Assembly: GCA_005799205.1 (NCBI GenBank)
Contig: SYHM01000053.1
Location: 1 to 17,915, forward strand
Length of the DNA stretch: 17,915 bases
Origin: Planctomycetia bacterium
Lineage (GTDB): Bacteria; Planctomycetota; Phycisphaerae; Phycisphaerales; SM1A02
Reading direction: 5' to 3'
The notes under the pieces were generated by a model. That model had not been told where the DNA came from. It saw only the letters and a list, made by a program, of their open reading frames with translations, and did no database searches. Below, piece by piece: positions 1-6,234 of this stretch (its first letter is position 1; each line of letters starts with the position of its first letter). Position numbers and translations under genes: made by a program.

Positions 1-1589
1 AGTATCGCGTCTGGTCGATCTGCGGCGACGGCTGCTTGATGGAAGGAATCTCTGGCGAGGCGGCGAGTCTCGCGGGGCACCTCAAATTGTCAAACCTGTG
101 CTGGATCTACGACAATAATCAGATCACGATCGAGGGTCGCACTGACCTCGCATACAACGACGACGTCGGCACGCGATTCTTGGGATACGGGTGGAATGTG
201 CTGCGCGTTTCGGACGCGAATGATGTCGATTTGCTGCGTCGCGCGTTTGCACGTGCTGCTGCGACGAACGACCGTCCGACACTCATTATTGTCGACAGCA
301 AGATTGGGTGGGGGGCTCCGACGAAAGAAGACACAAGCTCTGCCCATGGTGAACCGCTGGGAGACGCCGAGATCGCAGGAACAAAGAAGTTTTACCGATG
401 GCCAGAACAGCCGAAGTTTTTCGTTCCCGATGGCGTGATGGATCACTTCGCCGCGGGCATTGGCGCGCGCGGTGCTGAACTCACGAAAGCGTGGAACGCG
501 ACGTTTGACCCCTACGCGAAGGCTTTTCCGAACGAAGCGCAGGAGATTCGACAGATGGAGTCTCGCGCTCTGCCTGCGGGCTGGGATGCCGATTTGCCGG
601 TGTTTCCAGCCGATGCGAAGGGAATGGCGACGCGCGTTTCGGGCGGCAAAGTGCTCAACGCGGTTGCCAAGCGCGTGCCGTGGATGGTCGGCGGATCTGC
701 TGACCTTGCGCCGAGCACGAAGACACTCATGACATTCGACGGGACAGGATCGTTTCAGTCGGATTCGTACGGAGGTCGAAACCTGCACTTTGGAGTTCGC
801 GAGCACGCGATGGGCGCAGTTTGCAATGGGCTCGCGCTCAGCAAGCTGCACGCATTCGGCTCTGGGTTCTTGATTTTCAGCGACTACATGAAGGGGGCCA
901 TTCGACTGTCGGCCATCATGGAGGTGCCAGTGACGTACATCTTCACGCACGACTCCATCGGAGTTGGCGAGGATGGCCCGACACATCAGCCGATCGAACA
1001 ACTTGCTGCACTTCGAGCGATGCCGCAGGCGTTGGTTTTTCGCCCAGCCGATGCAAATGAAGTCACCGAATGCTGGCGGGTCATCATGCCGATGGCGCAT
1101 CAAGTCTGTGTGATGGCACTCTCGCGCCAAGATCTTCCGACAGTTGATCGAACGAAGTTTGGAGCCGCCAGTGGAACCGCGCGCGGCGCGTACGTGTTGG
1201 CTGAGGCGGCTGGCGGCGCACCAGAACTGGTGCTCATTGGAACGGGAAGCGAGGTGCCCCTCTGCCTTGAGGCGCACGAGATGTTGGCGAAGGAGGGCGT
1301 CAAAGTGCGCACAGTCAGCATGCCATGCTGCGAGTTGTTCAATCGCCAGGATCAGGCATACCGAGACTCAGTGCTACCCCCAACTGTGCGCGCGCGCGTC
1401 TCGGTTGAGGCGCTTTCGACCTTCGGGTGGGAGCGCTATGTGGGTCTCGATGGACTCGCGATCGGAATGACGACATTTGGAGCATCAGCACCTCTGGCTG
1501 CGCTGAACAAGCACTTCGGTTTTGAGCCTGCAACCATCGCGAAGAAGGCGCGCGAAGTGCTCGCGCGGGTGAAGGCGACGAGTCGATGA
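1..1589 (+). CDS. tkt: Transketolase, 5'-truncated by the window edge
   Basis: Thiamine-diphosphate enzyme of the pentose phosphate pathway. It moves two-carbon units between ketose and aldose phosphates in the cytoplasm. The reading frame is open from base 3, so the true start lies upstream; 528 residues are visible. Visible residues 8-15 (GDGCLMEG) and 37-39 (DNN) form the diphosphate and magnesium site. The pyrimidine-domain motif GVREHAM carries the catalytic glutamate at visible residue 267, and THDSIGVGEDGPTHQP gives the substrate-site histidines. The matching glutamate in E. coli is residue 411, so about 145 residues are missing. The stop overlaps the rpiB start (ATGA), which suggests co-transcription of two enzymes acting on the same pentose phosphates. 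No internal damage is seen. Confidence 0.97.
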   Translation, partial: YRVWSICGDGCLMEGISGEAASLAGHLKLSNLCWIYDNNQITIEGRTDLAYNDDVGTRFLGYGWNVLRVSDANDVDLLRRAFARAAATNDRPTLIIVDSKIGWGAPTKEDTSSAHGEPLGDAEIAGTKKFYRWPEQPKFFVPDGVMDHFAAGIGARGAELTKAWNATFDPYAKAFPNEAQEIRQMESRALPAGWDADLPVFPADAKGMATRVSGGKVLNAVAKRVPWMVGGSADLAPSTKTLMTFDGTGSFQSDSYGGRNLHFGVREHAMGAVCNGLALSKLHAFGSGFLIFSDYMKGAIRLSAIMEVPVTYIFTHDSIGVGEDGPTHQPIEQLAALRAMPQALVFRPADANEVTECWRVIMPMAHQVCVMALSRQDLPTVDRTKFGAASGTARGAYVLAEAAGGAPELVLIGTGSEVPLCLEAHEMLAKEGVKVRTVSMPCCELFNRQDQAYRDSVLPPTVRARVSVEALSTFGWERYVGLDGLAIGMTTFGASAPLAALNKHFGFEPATIAKKAREVLARVKATSR

Positions 1590-2044
1590 GAGTCGCACTC
1601 GCTTCAGATCATGCGGGATTTCCGCTGAAGCAAGAACTCGTCGCGTTCGTCCGCCAACTTGGGCACGATGCGGTTGACCTTGGAACCGATTCGACAGCAG
1701 CGTGCGATTATCCAGACTTCGCCGAGAAGATCGCCGCCGAAATCCTCAGTGGAAGGGCAGAGCGCGGAATACTCTTGTGCGGATCTGGCATCGGGGCCAG
1801 TGTTGCCGCAAACAAGATTCCTGGCATTCGCGCAGGGAACTGCGAGGACTACTACTCGTCGCATCAGGGAGTGGAACATGACGCGATGAATGTGCTCGTG
1901 CTCGGTGGACGCATCGTCGGCGGGGCGCTCGCACAGGACATGGTGCGGGCGTACTTGCACGCGACCTACACCAATGAAGAACGGCATGCGCGGCGACTCG
2001 CAAAGGTCAATGCGATCGAGGCGCGGTACAGCCGCCAGTCGTGA
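1586..2044 (+). CDS. rpiB: Ribose-5-phosphate isomerase B
   Basis: Interconverts ribose 5-phosphate and ribulose 5-phosphate (RpiB/LacAB family, cytoplasmic, normally dimeric). The 152 residues match the usual family length. Asp8-His9 lie in SDHAGF. Cys65 in LLCGSGIG is the expected catalytic base, which marks this as the cysteine type rather than the actinobacterial glutamate type. The anion-hole loop GSGIGAS and the segment HQGVEHDAMNVL are present. The ATG overlaps the transketolase stop by four bases and no TA(C/G)NNT box precedes it. Expression therefore probably depends on translational coupling to transketolase; the only ribosome-site candidate is a weak AAGG about ten bases upstream. 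Confidence 0.96.
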   Translation: MRVALASDHAGFPLKQELVAFVRQLGHDAVDLGTDSTAACDYPDFAEKIAAEILSGRAERGILLCGSGIGASVAANKIPGIRAGNCEDYYSSHQGVEHDAMNVLVLGGRIVGGALAQDMVRAYLHATYTNEERHARRLAKVNAIEARYSRQS

Positions 2045-2050
2045 TTGCTG

Positions 2051-2056
2051 TACTCT
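2051..2056 (+). promoter_or_regulatory. Putative -10 box TACTCT for leaderless PepSY-like/FKBP gene
   Basis: TACTCT lies 7 bases before the ATG at 2064, in the 19-base gap after rpiB. At this spacing transcription would begin at or next to the start codon. No Shine-Dalgarno sequence is present and no convincing -35 element is seen. Inferred from the pattern shared by nine genes of this window. Confidence 0.5.
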
Positions 2057-2063
2057 TGCGCCC

Positions 2064-2981
2064 ATGACATTCACCTCAACGCTGCTGACCACGCTTGCCA
2101 CACTCACTTCAATGACCTTCGCGCAAGCTCCTCAAACTGATTACGAAACACTGCCCTCAGACCCCAATGAAGGGGCTCAGAAACTCTCCGCGGCGGTCGT
2201 GACCATGTCGAAGGCGATCGAGTTGGCAGCCGCAGCCTGTGGAGGAAGTGTGCTCGCTGCCTCAGCATCAATCGATGGCGAGAACGTTCGTTACGAAGTG
2301 ATCTGTGCAGTGAACGGCGCGCCTCAGCGCGTGATCGTGGATGGGACAACGGGAGCCGTGACGAGCATCAAGGTCTCGTTGCTACAAGCCATCGAGAAGG
2401 CGCTCGGAACGGTGAAGGGCACAGTTCAGAGCGTGACTGGCGACTTCGGCGCGACACCGCCAACGTATGTCGTCGTGCTCTTCGAGGGCGGCAAGATTCA
2501 CACTGTCACCGTCAATGCGACCAATGGCGAGATCGCTTCTGCCACAGCGCGCGGTCAATTGCCTGGGGTCGATGTCGATGGCGAGATGGTGACTCTTCCA
2601 GATGGACTCAAGTACATCGACATCGTGCAGGGAACGGGTCCGGCCCCTTCAGGTCCAGGCGCTGTGGTCGAAGTGCACTACACGGGGTATCTCGTCGACG
2701 GGACCGAGTTCGATTCGTCGGTGAAGCGCGGCGCACCTGCCTCATTCCCTCTCGCGAATGTCATCAAGGGATGGACCGAGGGAGTTGGGTCGATGCATGT
2801 TGGCGGCAAACGCAAGTTGATCATTCCATACGCACTCGCGTATGGCGCCAACGGCCGCTCGCCAGTGATCCCACCGAAGGCAACGTTGATTTTCGATGTT
2901 GAACTCTTGAAGATCGTCAGCGATCCAGACACCAAGCCGGCCCCAGCGCCCGCTGCTCCGGCACCTGCGGCTACAAAGTAA
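2064..2981 (+). CDS. Secreted FKBP-type prolyl isomerase with N-terminal PepSY-like repeats
   Basis: Predicted 305-residue exported peptidyl-prolyl cis-trans isomerase. Residues 1-22 form a signal peptide ending AQA, compatible with signal peptidase I. Residues about 45-103 and 104-162 look like two PepSY-type units: each has an amphipathic helix (MSKAIELAAAACGG; LLQAIEKALGTVKG) followed by strands ending in a VDGTTGAV or VNATNGEIA turn. Residues about 175-285 are a full FKBP domain with VHYTGYL, FDSS, VIKGWTEG, GGKRKLIIP and PPKATLIFDVELL, so the aromatic pocket (Tyr206, Phe216, Asp217, Trp237) is retained. An Ala/Pro-rich tail follows. The ATG at 2064 is chosen because it begins the signal peptide; the frame stays open upstream to 1890 but that part overlaps rpiB. 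PepSY-like/FKBP fusion is unusual, and the PepSY call is from pattern only. Confidence 0.9.
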   Translation: MTFTSTLLTTLATLTSMTFAQAPQTDYETLPSDPNEGAQKLSAAVVTMSKAIELAAAACGGSVLAASASIDGENVRYEVICAVNGAPQRVIVDGTTGAVTSIKVSLLQAIEKALGTVKGTVQSVTGDFGATPPTYVVVLFEGGKIHTVTVNATNGEIASATARGQLPGVDVDGEMVTLPDGLKYIDIVQGTGPAPSGPGAVVEVHYTGYLVDGTEFDSSVKRGAPASFPLANVIKGWTEGVGSMHVGGKRKLIIPYALAYGANGRSPVIPPKATLIFDVELLKIVSDPDTKPAPAPAAPAPAATK

Positions 2982-2987
2982 GCACCC

Positions 2988-3004
2988 CGATCGGCGCTCG
3001 ATCG
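2988..3004. terminator. Hairpin between convergent genes, possible terminator
   Basis: CGATCG-gcgct-CGATCG is a perfect 6-bp stem with a 5-base loop. It lies in the 44-base gap between the convergent FKBP gene (ends 2981) and lipoprotein gene (ends 3026). No T-run follows on either strand, so intrinsic termination is uncertain. Confidence 0.3.
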
Positions 3005-3025
3005 CTCAGCGACAAGGGAGCCCGA

Positions 3026-3295
3026 TCAGGGCTTCTTGAAGATGTCGTCCGCCATCTTGCCGATCTCGGCATCACGCGCTTCCATCTTGTCGCGCAGGTG
3101 CACGGCGGAGTCACGCGCCTTTCCGAGCGATGATTGGCTTCCCCCTTGTGGCACTGTGTCGAACGACTGCTGTGCTGGCGCCTCGGCCTTCGGTGGCGGG
3201 GGACGCTTTGATTGCCCTCGATCGACTTGCTGTTCGCACCCACACGCGATCAGCTGCGTGATCATGGTGATTGTGATCCACGGCGCACTCTTCAT
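3026..3295 (-). CDS. Small lipoprotein of unknown function
   Basis: An 89-residue protein not recognised as a named family. Residues 1-19 form a short hydrophobic export signal. The lipobox is around LIACG, with Cys18 or Cys20 as possible acylated cysteines. A Pro/Lys/Gln-rich linker (KRPPPPK, AEAPAQQ) follows, then a charged helical stretch, about residues 58-87, that may form a coiled coil (ARDSAVHLRDKMEARDAEIG). The start ATG overlaps the stop of the upstream aminopeptidase gene as ATGA, so the two genes are coupled. It also has a TAGGAT box 6 bases upstream, within the aminopeptidase coding region. The predicted product is a membrane-anchored periplasmic protein. The gene is real by its coupling and lipobox; its role is unknown. 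Confidence 0.75.
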   Translation of the reverse strand: MKSAPWITITMITQLIACGCEQQVDRGQSKRPPPPKAEAPAQQSFDTVPQGGSQSSLGKARDSAVHLRDKMEARDAEIGKMADDIFKKP

Positions 3296-4425
3296 GCGTG
3301 CATCCTAGTCAGCCCATCTGGGTTGAGTCCCTTGAGATCGTCGACAACGAAGAGGCCATCACGACGAATCACTTCGCCGTCGAAGGCGACTGTGCCTCCG
3401 CCGTACTCGGGGCGTTGAATACAGACGATGTCCCAGTGCACCTGGCTGGCATTTCCGTTGGGTGCCTCGTCGTAACACTGGCCTGGGGTGAAGTGAAAGC
3501 TGCCAGCGATCTTTTCATCGAAGAGGGTGTCGAGCATCGGAGTAAGGATCGCAGGGTTGAATCCAAGGCTGAACTCTCCGATGTACCTCGCTCCATGGTC
3601 AGAGTCGAGAATTGCGTTGAGCTTCGTAGTCTCGCCATCACAACTTGCTTTGACGATGCGGCCTTTCTGAAACTCGAACCGAATGTTGTTGAAGACGGTC
3701 CCCTGGTAGAGCGACCCTGTGTTGTATTGCAGGATTCCCTCAACGCTCTCACGCACGGGTGCCGAGTAGCACTCCCCGTCAGGAATGTTGCACTCACCAG
3801 AGCAGGGAACCACTCCAACATTCTTGATCGAGAATCGCAAGTCGGTCGGTCCAGGTCCAACGATGTGCACCTTATCTGCAGCGAGCATCCGCTTCATGAG
3901 TGGCTGCACCGCACGGTCCATTGCTTGGTAATCAACGCAGCACACGCGAAAGTAGTAGTCCTCAAAGTCTGTGGTGCTGCGCTTTGCAAGCTGCGCCATA
4001 CTCGCGCTCGGCCAGCGCAGCACAACCCACTTAGTCTTCTTCACACGCTGCTCGAGGTGGACTGGCTTCTGGTAGTGAGCGCCGAAGAGTTTGACCTGAG
4101 AATCAGCGATCCCGGACATCTCGCTCGCATTGTTGGCTCCGCGGACACCGACATATGCCTGCATCTGCGTCATTCGATGAAGGTCGGACGCAGCCCACGC
4201 CTTGATGCCTGTTTCAGTCAGTCCCTCTTGCAGCGCGCGCATCACGCGCGTCGAACGAAGCTCGACATGCGGAGTGCCGCCCGCGCCGAGAGTCGCCGCG
4301 ACGAGCGCGAGCACCATCTCGTCAGGAATATCAAACGCTTCGATGAGAATGTTCTCACCGGGCTTGAGCTTCACTGAATGATTGATGATGGTTGAGGCGA
4401 GCGTCTGAAAGCGAGGATCGTGCAT
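3292..4425 (-). CDS. M29-family metallo-aminopeptidase (AmpS/PepS-like)
   Basis: Cytoplasmic aminopeptidase of the thermophilic-aminopeptidase (M29) family, which removes N-terminal residues from peptides. It has 377 residues, slightly shorter than the usual about 410. The two-metal ligand set can be followed with family spacing: Glu218 in NIPDGE, Glu284 in GEFSLG (66 apart, as in the Thermus enzymes), His311 in SFHFTPG, Tyr318 seven residues on, and His330/Asp332 in VHWD. The missing length lies between His311 and His330 and at the C-terminus, so the enzyme looks compact but intact. It follows the threonine aldolase gene after 24 bases and overlaps the lipoprotein gene by four. The ATG at 4425 has a TACGAT box 6 bases upstream, so it may also be transcribed on its own without a leader. 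Confidence 0.92.
   Translation of the reverse strand: MHDPRFQTLASTIINHSVKLKPGENILIEAFDIPDEMVLALVAATLGAGGTPHVELRSTRVMRALQEGLTETGIKAWAASDLHRMTQMQAYVGVRGANNASEMSGIADSQVKLFGAHYQKPVHLEQRVKKTKWVVLRWPSASMAQLAKRSTTDFEDYYFRVCCVDYQAMDRAVQPLMKRMLAADKVHIVGPGPTDLRFSIKNVGVVPCSGECNIPDGECYSAPVRESVEGILQYNTGSLYQGTVFNNIRFEFQKGRIVKASCDGETTKLNAILDSDHGARYIGEFSLGFNPAILTPMLDTLFDEKIAGSFHFTPGQCYDEAPNGNASQVHWDIVCIQRPEYGGGTVAFDGEVIRRDGLFVVDDLKGLNPDGLTRMHA
3302..3307 (-). promoter_or_regulatory. Putative -10 box TAGGAT for lipoprotein gene
   Basis: TAGGAT on the minus strand lies 6 bases before the ATG at 3295, inside the last codons of the M29 gene. It fits the TA(C/G)NNT pattern. The AGGA within it could also act as a Shine-Dalgarno sequence, so this is one of the weaker members of the set. 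Confidence 0.3.
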
Positions 4426-4431
4426 GGCGCG

Positions 4432-4437
4432 ATCGTA
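4432..4437 (-). promoter_or_regulatory. Putative -10 box TACGAT for M29 peptidase gene
   Basis: TACGAT on the minus strand lies 6 bases before the ATG at 4425, in the 24-base gap after the threonine aldolase gene. The same hexamer precedes the aldolase gene itself. No Shine-Dalgarno sequence is seen. A leaderless start is inferred. Confidence 0.45.
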
Positions 4438-4449
4438 GGGGCTTATGGC

Positions 4450-5490
4450 TCAGATGCGTGACGCGTGCGCAATCGCCTTCGCTGCGCGGTCGACGACATC
4501 GTCAGGAACGTCGAGGTGCAGGACGGCGCGGACCCTGCGAGGTCCCATGGGGATCAGCCGAACTCCAAGCCCATGAACTCGCTCGCAGAGCGTGCGCGCG
4601 TCGCCGAGCGACTCTGCGACATCGAAGAAGACCATATTGGATTCAACGTGCGCGGGTGAGGGGTTCACGGTAAGACCACCGATCGCTGCGATGCGCGATG
4701 CAAGTTCGCGCGCGCGTGCGTGGTCTTGCGCAAGGCGTTCGACATGATGGTCAAGTGCGTACAGGGCCCCAGCCGCGAGGAATCCGCTCTGACGCATTCC
4801 TCCACCTAGCATTTTTCGAAATCGCCTTGCACGATCGATGAGCCGCGAGGTTCCAACGAGCGCGCTGCCGACTGGGGCTCCCAGCCCCTTTGAGAAGCAG
4901 ACACTGACCGTGTCTGCTTCTCGTGCGAAATCACAAGCGGAGTAGCCCGCTGCGACGCACGCATTCATCAGGCGAGCGCCATCAACGTGCACGGCAAGTT
5001 GATGCTCGCGGGCCGCGACGCAGACTTCTCGAAACTGGGAGAGTGGCCAGACGGCCCCACCGCCACGGTTGTGTGTGTTCTCAACGACGAGCAAGCGCGA
5101 GAATGGCGAATGAATGTCACGAGAGCGAATCGCTGCGTGGACGTCACAGGCCGAAAAGAGCCCCCGTGGTCGGTCAATGGGACGGATCATGCACCCGGAG
5201 AGTGCAGCTGGTGCCCCAGTTTCGTAGTGAATAATGTGACTTTCACCGTGCGCGACGATTTCGTCGCCCGACTCACAGTGACAGCGGATCGCAAGCTGGT
5301 TTGCCATCGTTCCGCTCGGGACGAAAAGGGCTGCTTCTTTGCCAAGCCGCTGCGCGACTGCGCGCTCAAGGGCAGTCACTGACGACTCGTCTCCGAGCAC
5401 ATCGTCCCCGAGTTGCGCCTCCATCATCGCCGTGCGCATCGCATCGGTCGGCTGAGTCACGGTGTCACTGCGCAAGTCGATCATGGCCAT
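4450..5490 (-). CDS. ltaE: Low-specificity threonine aldolase (PLP, fold type I)
   Basis: Cleaves threonine or allo-threonine to glycine and acetaldehyde with pyridoxal phosphate. The 346-residue protein is typical in length. It opens with IDLRSDTVTQPT and contains GDDVLGDE, VPSGTMANQLA, ENTHNRGGG, HVDGARLMNA (Asp170, cofactor nitrogen) and CFSKGLGAPVGS with Lys201 as the Schiff-base lysine, then GGGMRQ. The frame stays open to 5616, but homology begins at the MAMIDLRSD segment. ATG 5490 is preferred over ATG 5484 because it has a TACGAT box exactly 7 bases upstream. The gene is divergent from queC, with 37 bases between starts, and heads a run of aldolase, M29 peptidase and lipoprotein. Peptide and amino-acid breakdown is a plausible shared theme. 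Confidence 0.95.
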   Translation of the reverse strand: MAMIDLRSDTVTQPTDAMRTAMMEAQLGDDVLGDESSVTALERAVAQRLGKEAALFVPSGTMANQLAIRCHCESGDEIVAHGESHIIHYETGAPAALSGCMIRPIDRPRGLFSACDVHAAIRSRDIHSPFSRLLVVENTHNRGGGAVWPLSQFREVCVAAREHQLAVHVDGARLMNACVAAGYSACDFAREADTVSVCFSKGLGAPVGSALVGTSRLIDRARRFRKMLGGGMRQSGFLAAGALYALDHHVERLAQDHARARELASRIAAIGGLTVNPSPAHVESNMVFFDVAESLGDARTLCERVHGLGVRLIPMGPRRVRAVLHLDVPDDVVDRAAKAIAHASRI

Positions 5491-5497
5491 GCGCCGA

Positions 5498-5503
5498 ATC
5501 GTA
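5498..5503 (-). promoter_or_regulatory. Putative -10 box TACGAT for threonine aldolase
   Basis: TACGAT on the minus strand lies 7 bases before the ATG at 5490. A CTGACA sequence 19 bases further upstream resembles a -35 element, although the spacing is long. The box sits within the footprint expected for the opposite-facing queC promoter. Confidence 0.5.
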
Positions 5504-5514
5504 GTGGTTGCCTT

Positions 5515-5520
5515 TACACT
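5515..5520 (+). promoter_or_regulatory. Putative -10 box TACACT for queC
   Basis: TACACT lies 7 bases before the GTG at 5528. Transcription from here would begin at the start codon, leaving no leader for a preQ1 riboswitch. No good -35 match is seen. Confidence 0.5.
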
Positions 5521-5527
5521 TTTGTCA

Positions 5528-6211
5528 GTGGCCACTCGCGCAGTCGTACTTCTCTCTGGTGGGATGGACTCGGCAGTCGTCCTCGCGTGGATGGTGCGCG
5601 AACGATTTGAGTGCATCGCTCTGAGCTTTGACTATGGCCAACGACACCGAGTCGAACTCGAGTGCGCACGCCGTGTTGCTGCCCGCCACGGCGTGACCGA
5701 ACACCTCATCCAGCGCATTGATCTTCGCGCTGTGGGGGCGAGTGCGCTGACCGCTGAGATCGAAGTTCCGAAGGATCGCGTCTCGACTGGCGGCGCCAAC
5801 GAGATTCCAATCACGTACGTCCCTGCACGAAACACCCTCTTCTTGAGTTACGCGCTCGGACTCGCGGAATCTCGCGAAGCGCAGGGCATCGCCATCGGCG
5901 TGAACGCGGTTGATTATTCGGGCTATCCAGACTGTCGCCCAGAATTCCTCCGTGCGTATGCAAATCTCGCCAATCTTGCCACACGCGCCGGTGTCGAAGC
6001 AGCCGCGAAGGGGTCTCGTGCCTTCGAGATTCATGCGCCACTGATCGGACTCTCAAAGCGGCAGATCATCGAGTTGGGACGCGAACTCGGCGTGGACTTT
6101 GGGATGACGCTAAGTTGCTACGACCCATCGCCTACAGGAGATCCTTGCAGCCGGTGCGATGCGTGCAGATTGCGCGCTCGCGGCTTTTCAGATGCGGGCC
6201 TCAGCGAGTGA
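5528..6211 (+). CDS. queC: 7-cyano-7-deazaguanine synthase
   Basis: ATP-dependent enzyme that turns 7-carboxy-7-deazaguanine into preQ0 in queuosine biosynthesis. From the GTG at 5528 the protein has 227 residues, the normal QueC length. The pyrophosphatase loop SGGMDS is at residues 10-15. YVPARNT and VDYSGYPDCRPEF are family signatures. Cys197, Cys207, Cys210 and Cys213 (SCYDPSPTGDPCSRCDAC) form the zinc site. Earlier in-frame ATGs at 5483 and 5489 would add a tail unrelated to the family and overlap the aldolase start. The GTG places MATRAVVLLSGG as expected and has a TACACT box 7 bases upstream. No other queuosine gene is adjacent, so the pathway is probably scattered. Confidence 0.95.
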   Translation: MATRAVVLLSGGMDSAVVLAWMVRERFECIALSFDYGQRHRVELECARRVAARHGVTEHLIQRIDLRAVGASALTAEIEVPKDRVSTGGANEIPITYVPARNTLFLSYALGLAESREAQGIAIGVNAVDYSGYPDCRPEFLRAYANLANLATRAGVEAAAKGSRAFEIHAPLIGLSKRQIIELGRELGVDFGMTLSCYDPSPTGDPCSRCDACRLRARGFSDAGLSE

Positions 6212-6230
6212 CGGTGGGGGCTAACCACCG
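6212..6230. terminator. Hairpin between queC and gyrB, possible bidirectional terminator
   Basis: CGGTGG-gggctaa-CCACCG gives a perfect 6-bp stem filling most of the 23-base gap between the convergent queC and gyrB stops. It can extend, with a 9-base bulge on the left, through GCCTC and GAGGC. No T-run is seen, so it may work with Rho or only partly. Confidence 0.4.
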
Positions 6231-6234
6231 AGGC

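Noticed and set aside
90..1277. Long open frame on the minus strand opposite transketolase
   Set aside because: The plus strand has a clear, motif-complete transketolase; the antisense frame lacks family motifs and is the usual result of GC-rich codon use.
1890..2063. Upstream extension of the PepSY-like/FKBP frame
   Set aside because: It overlaps rpiB and precedes an evident signal peptide that begins at ATG 2064.
3298..4377. 359-residue open frame on the plus strand opposite the M29 peptidase gene
   Set aside because: The minus-strand product keeps all metal ligands; the plus-strand product has no recognisable domain.
5462..5527. Earlier queC starts (GTG 5462, ATG 5483, ATG 5489)
   Set aside because: They add a non-family hydrophobic extension overlapping the aldolase start; GTG 5528 gives normal QueC length.
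5491..5616. N-terminal extension of threonine aldolase to 5616
   Set aside because: The added 42 residues are not family-like and would run into queC coding sequence; homology starts at MAMIDLRSD.
6212..6234. preQ1 riboswitch or other RNA element linked to queC
   Set aside because: The only structure near queC lies after its stop, and the gene seems to have no leader, so a riboswitch has no place.
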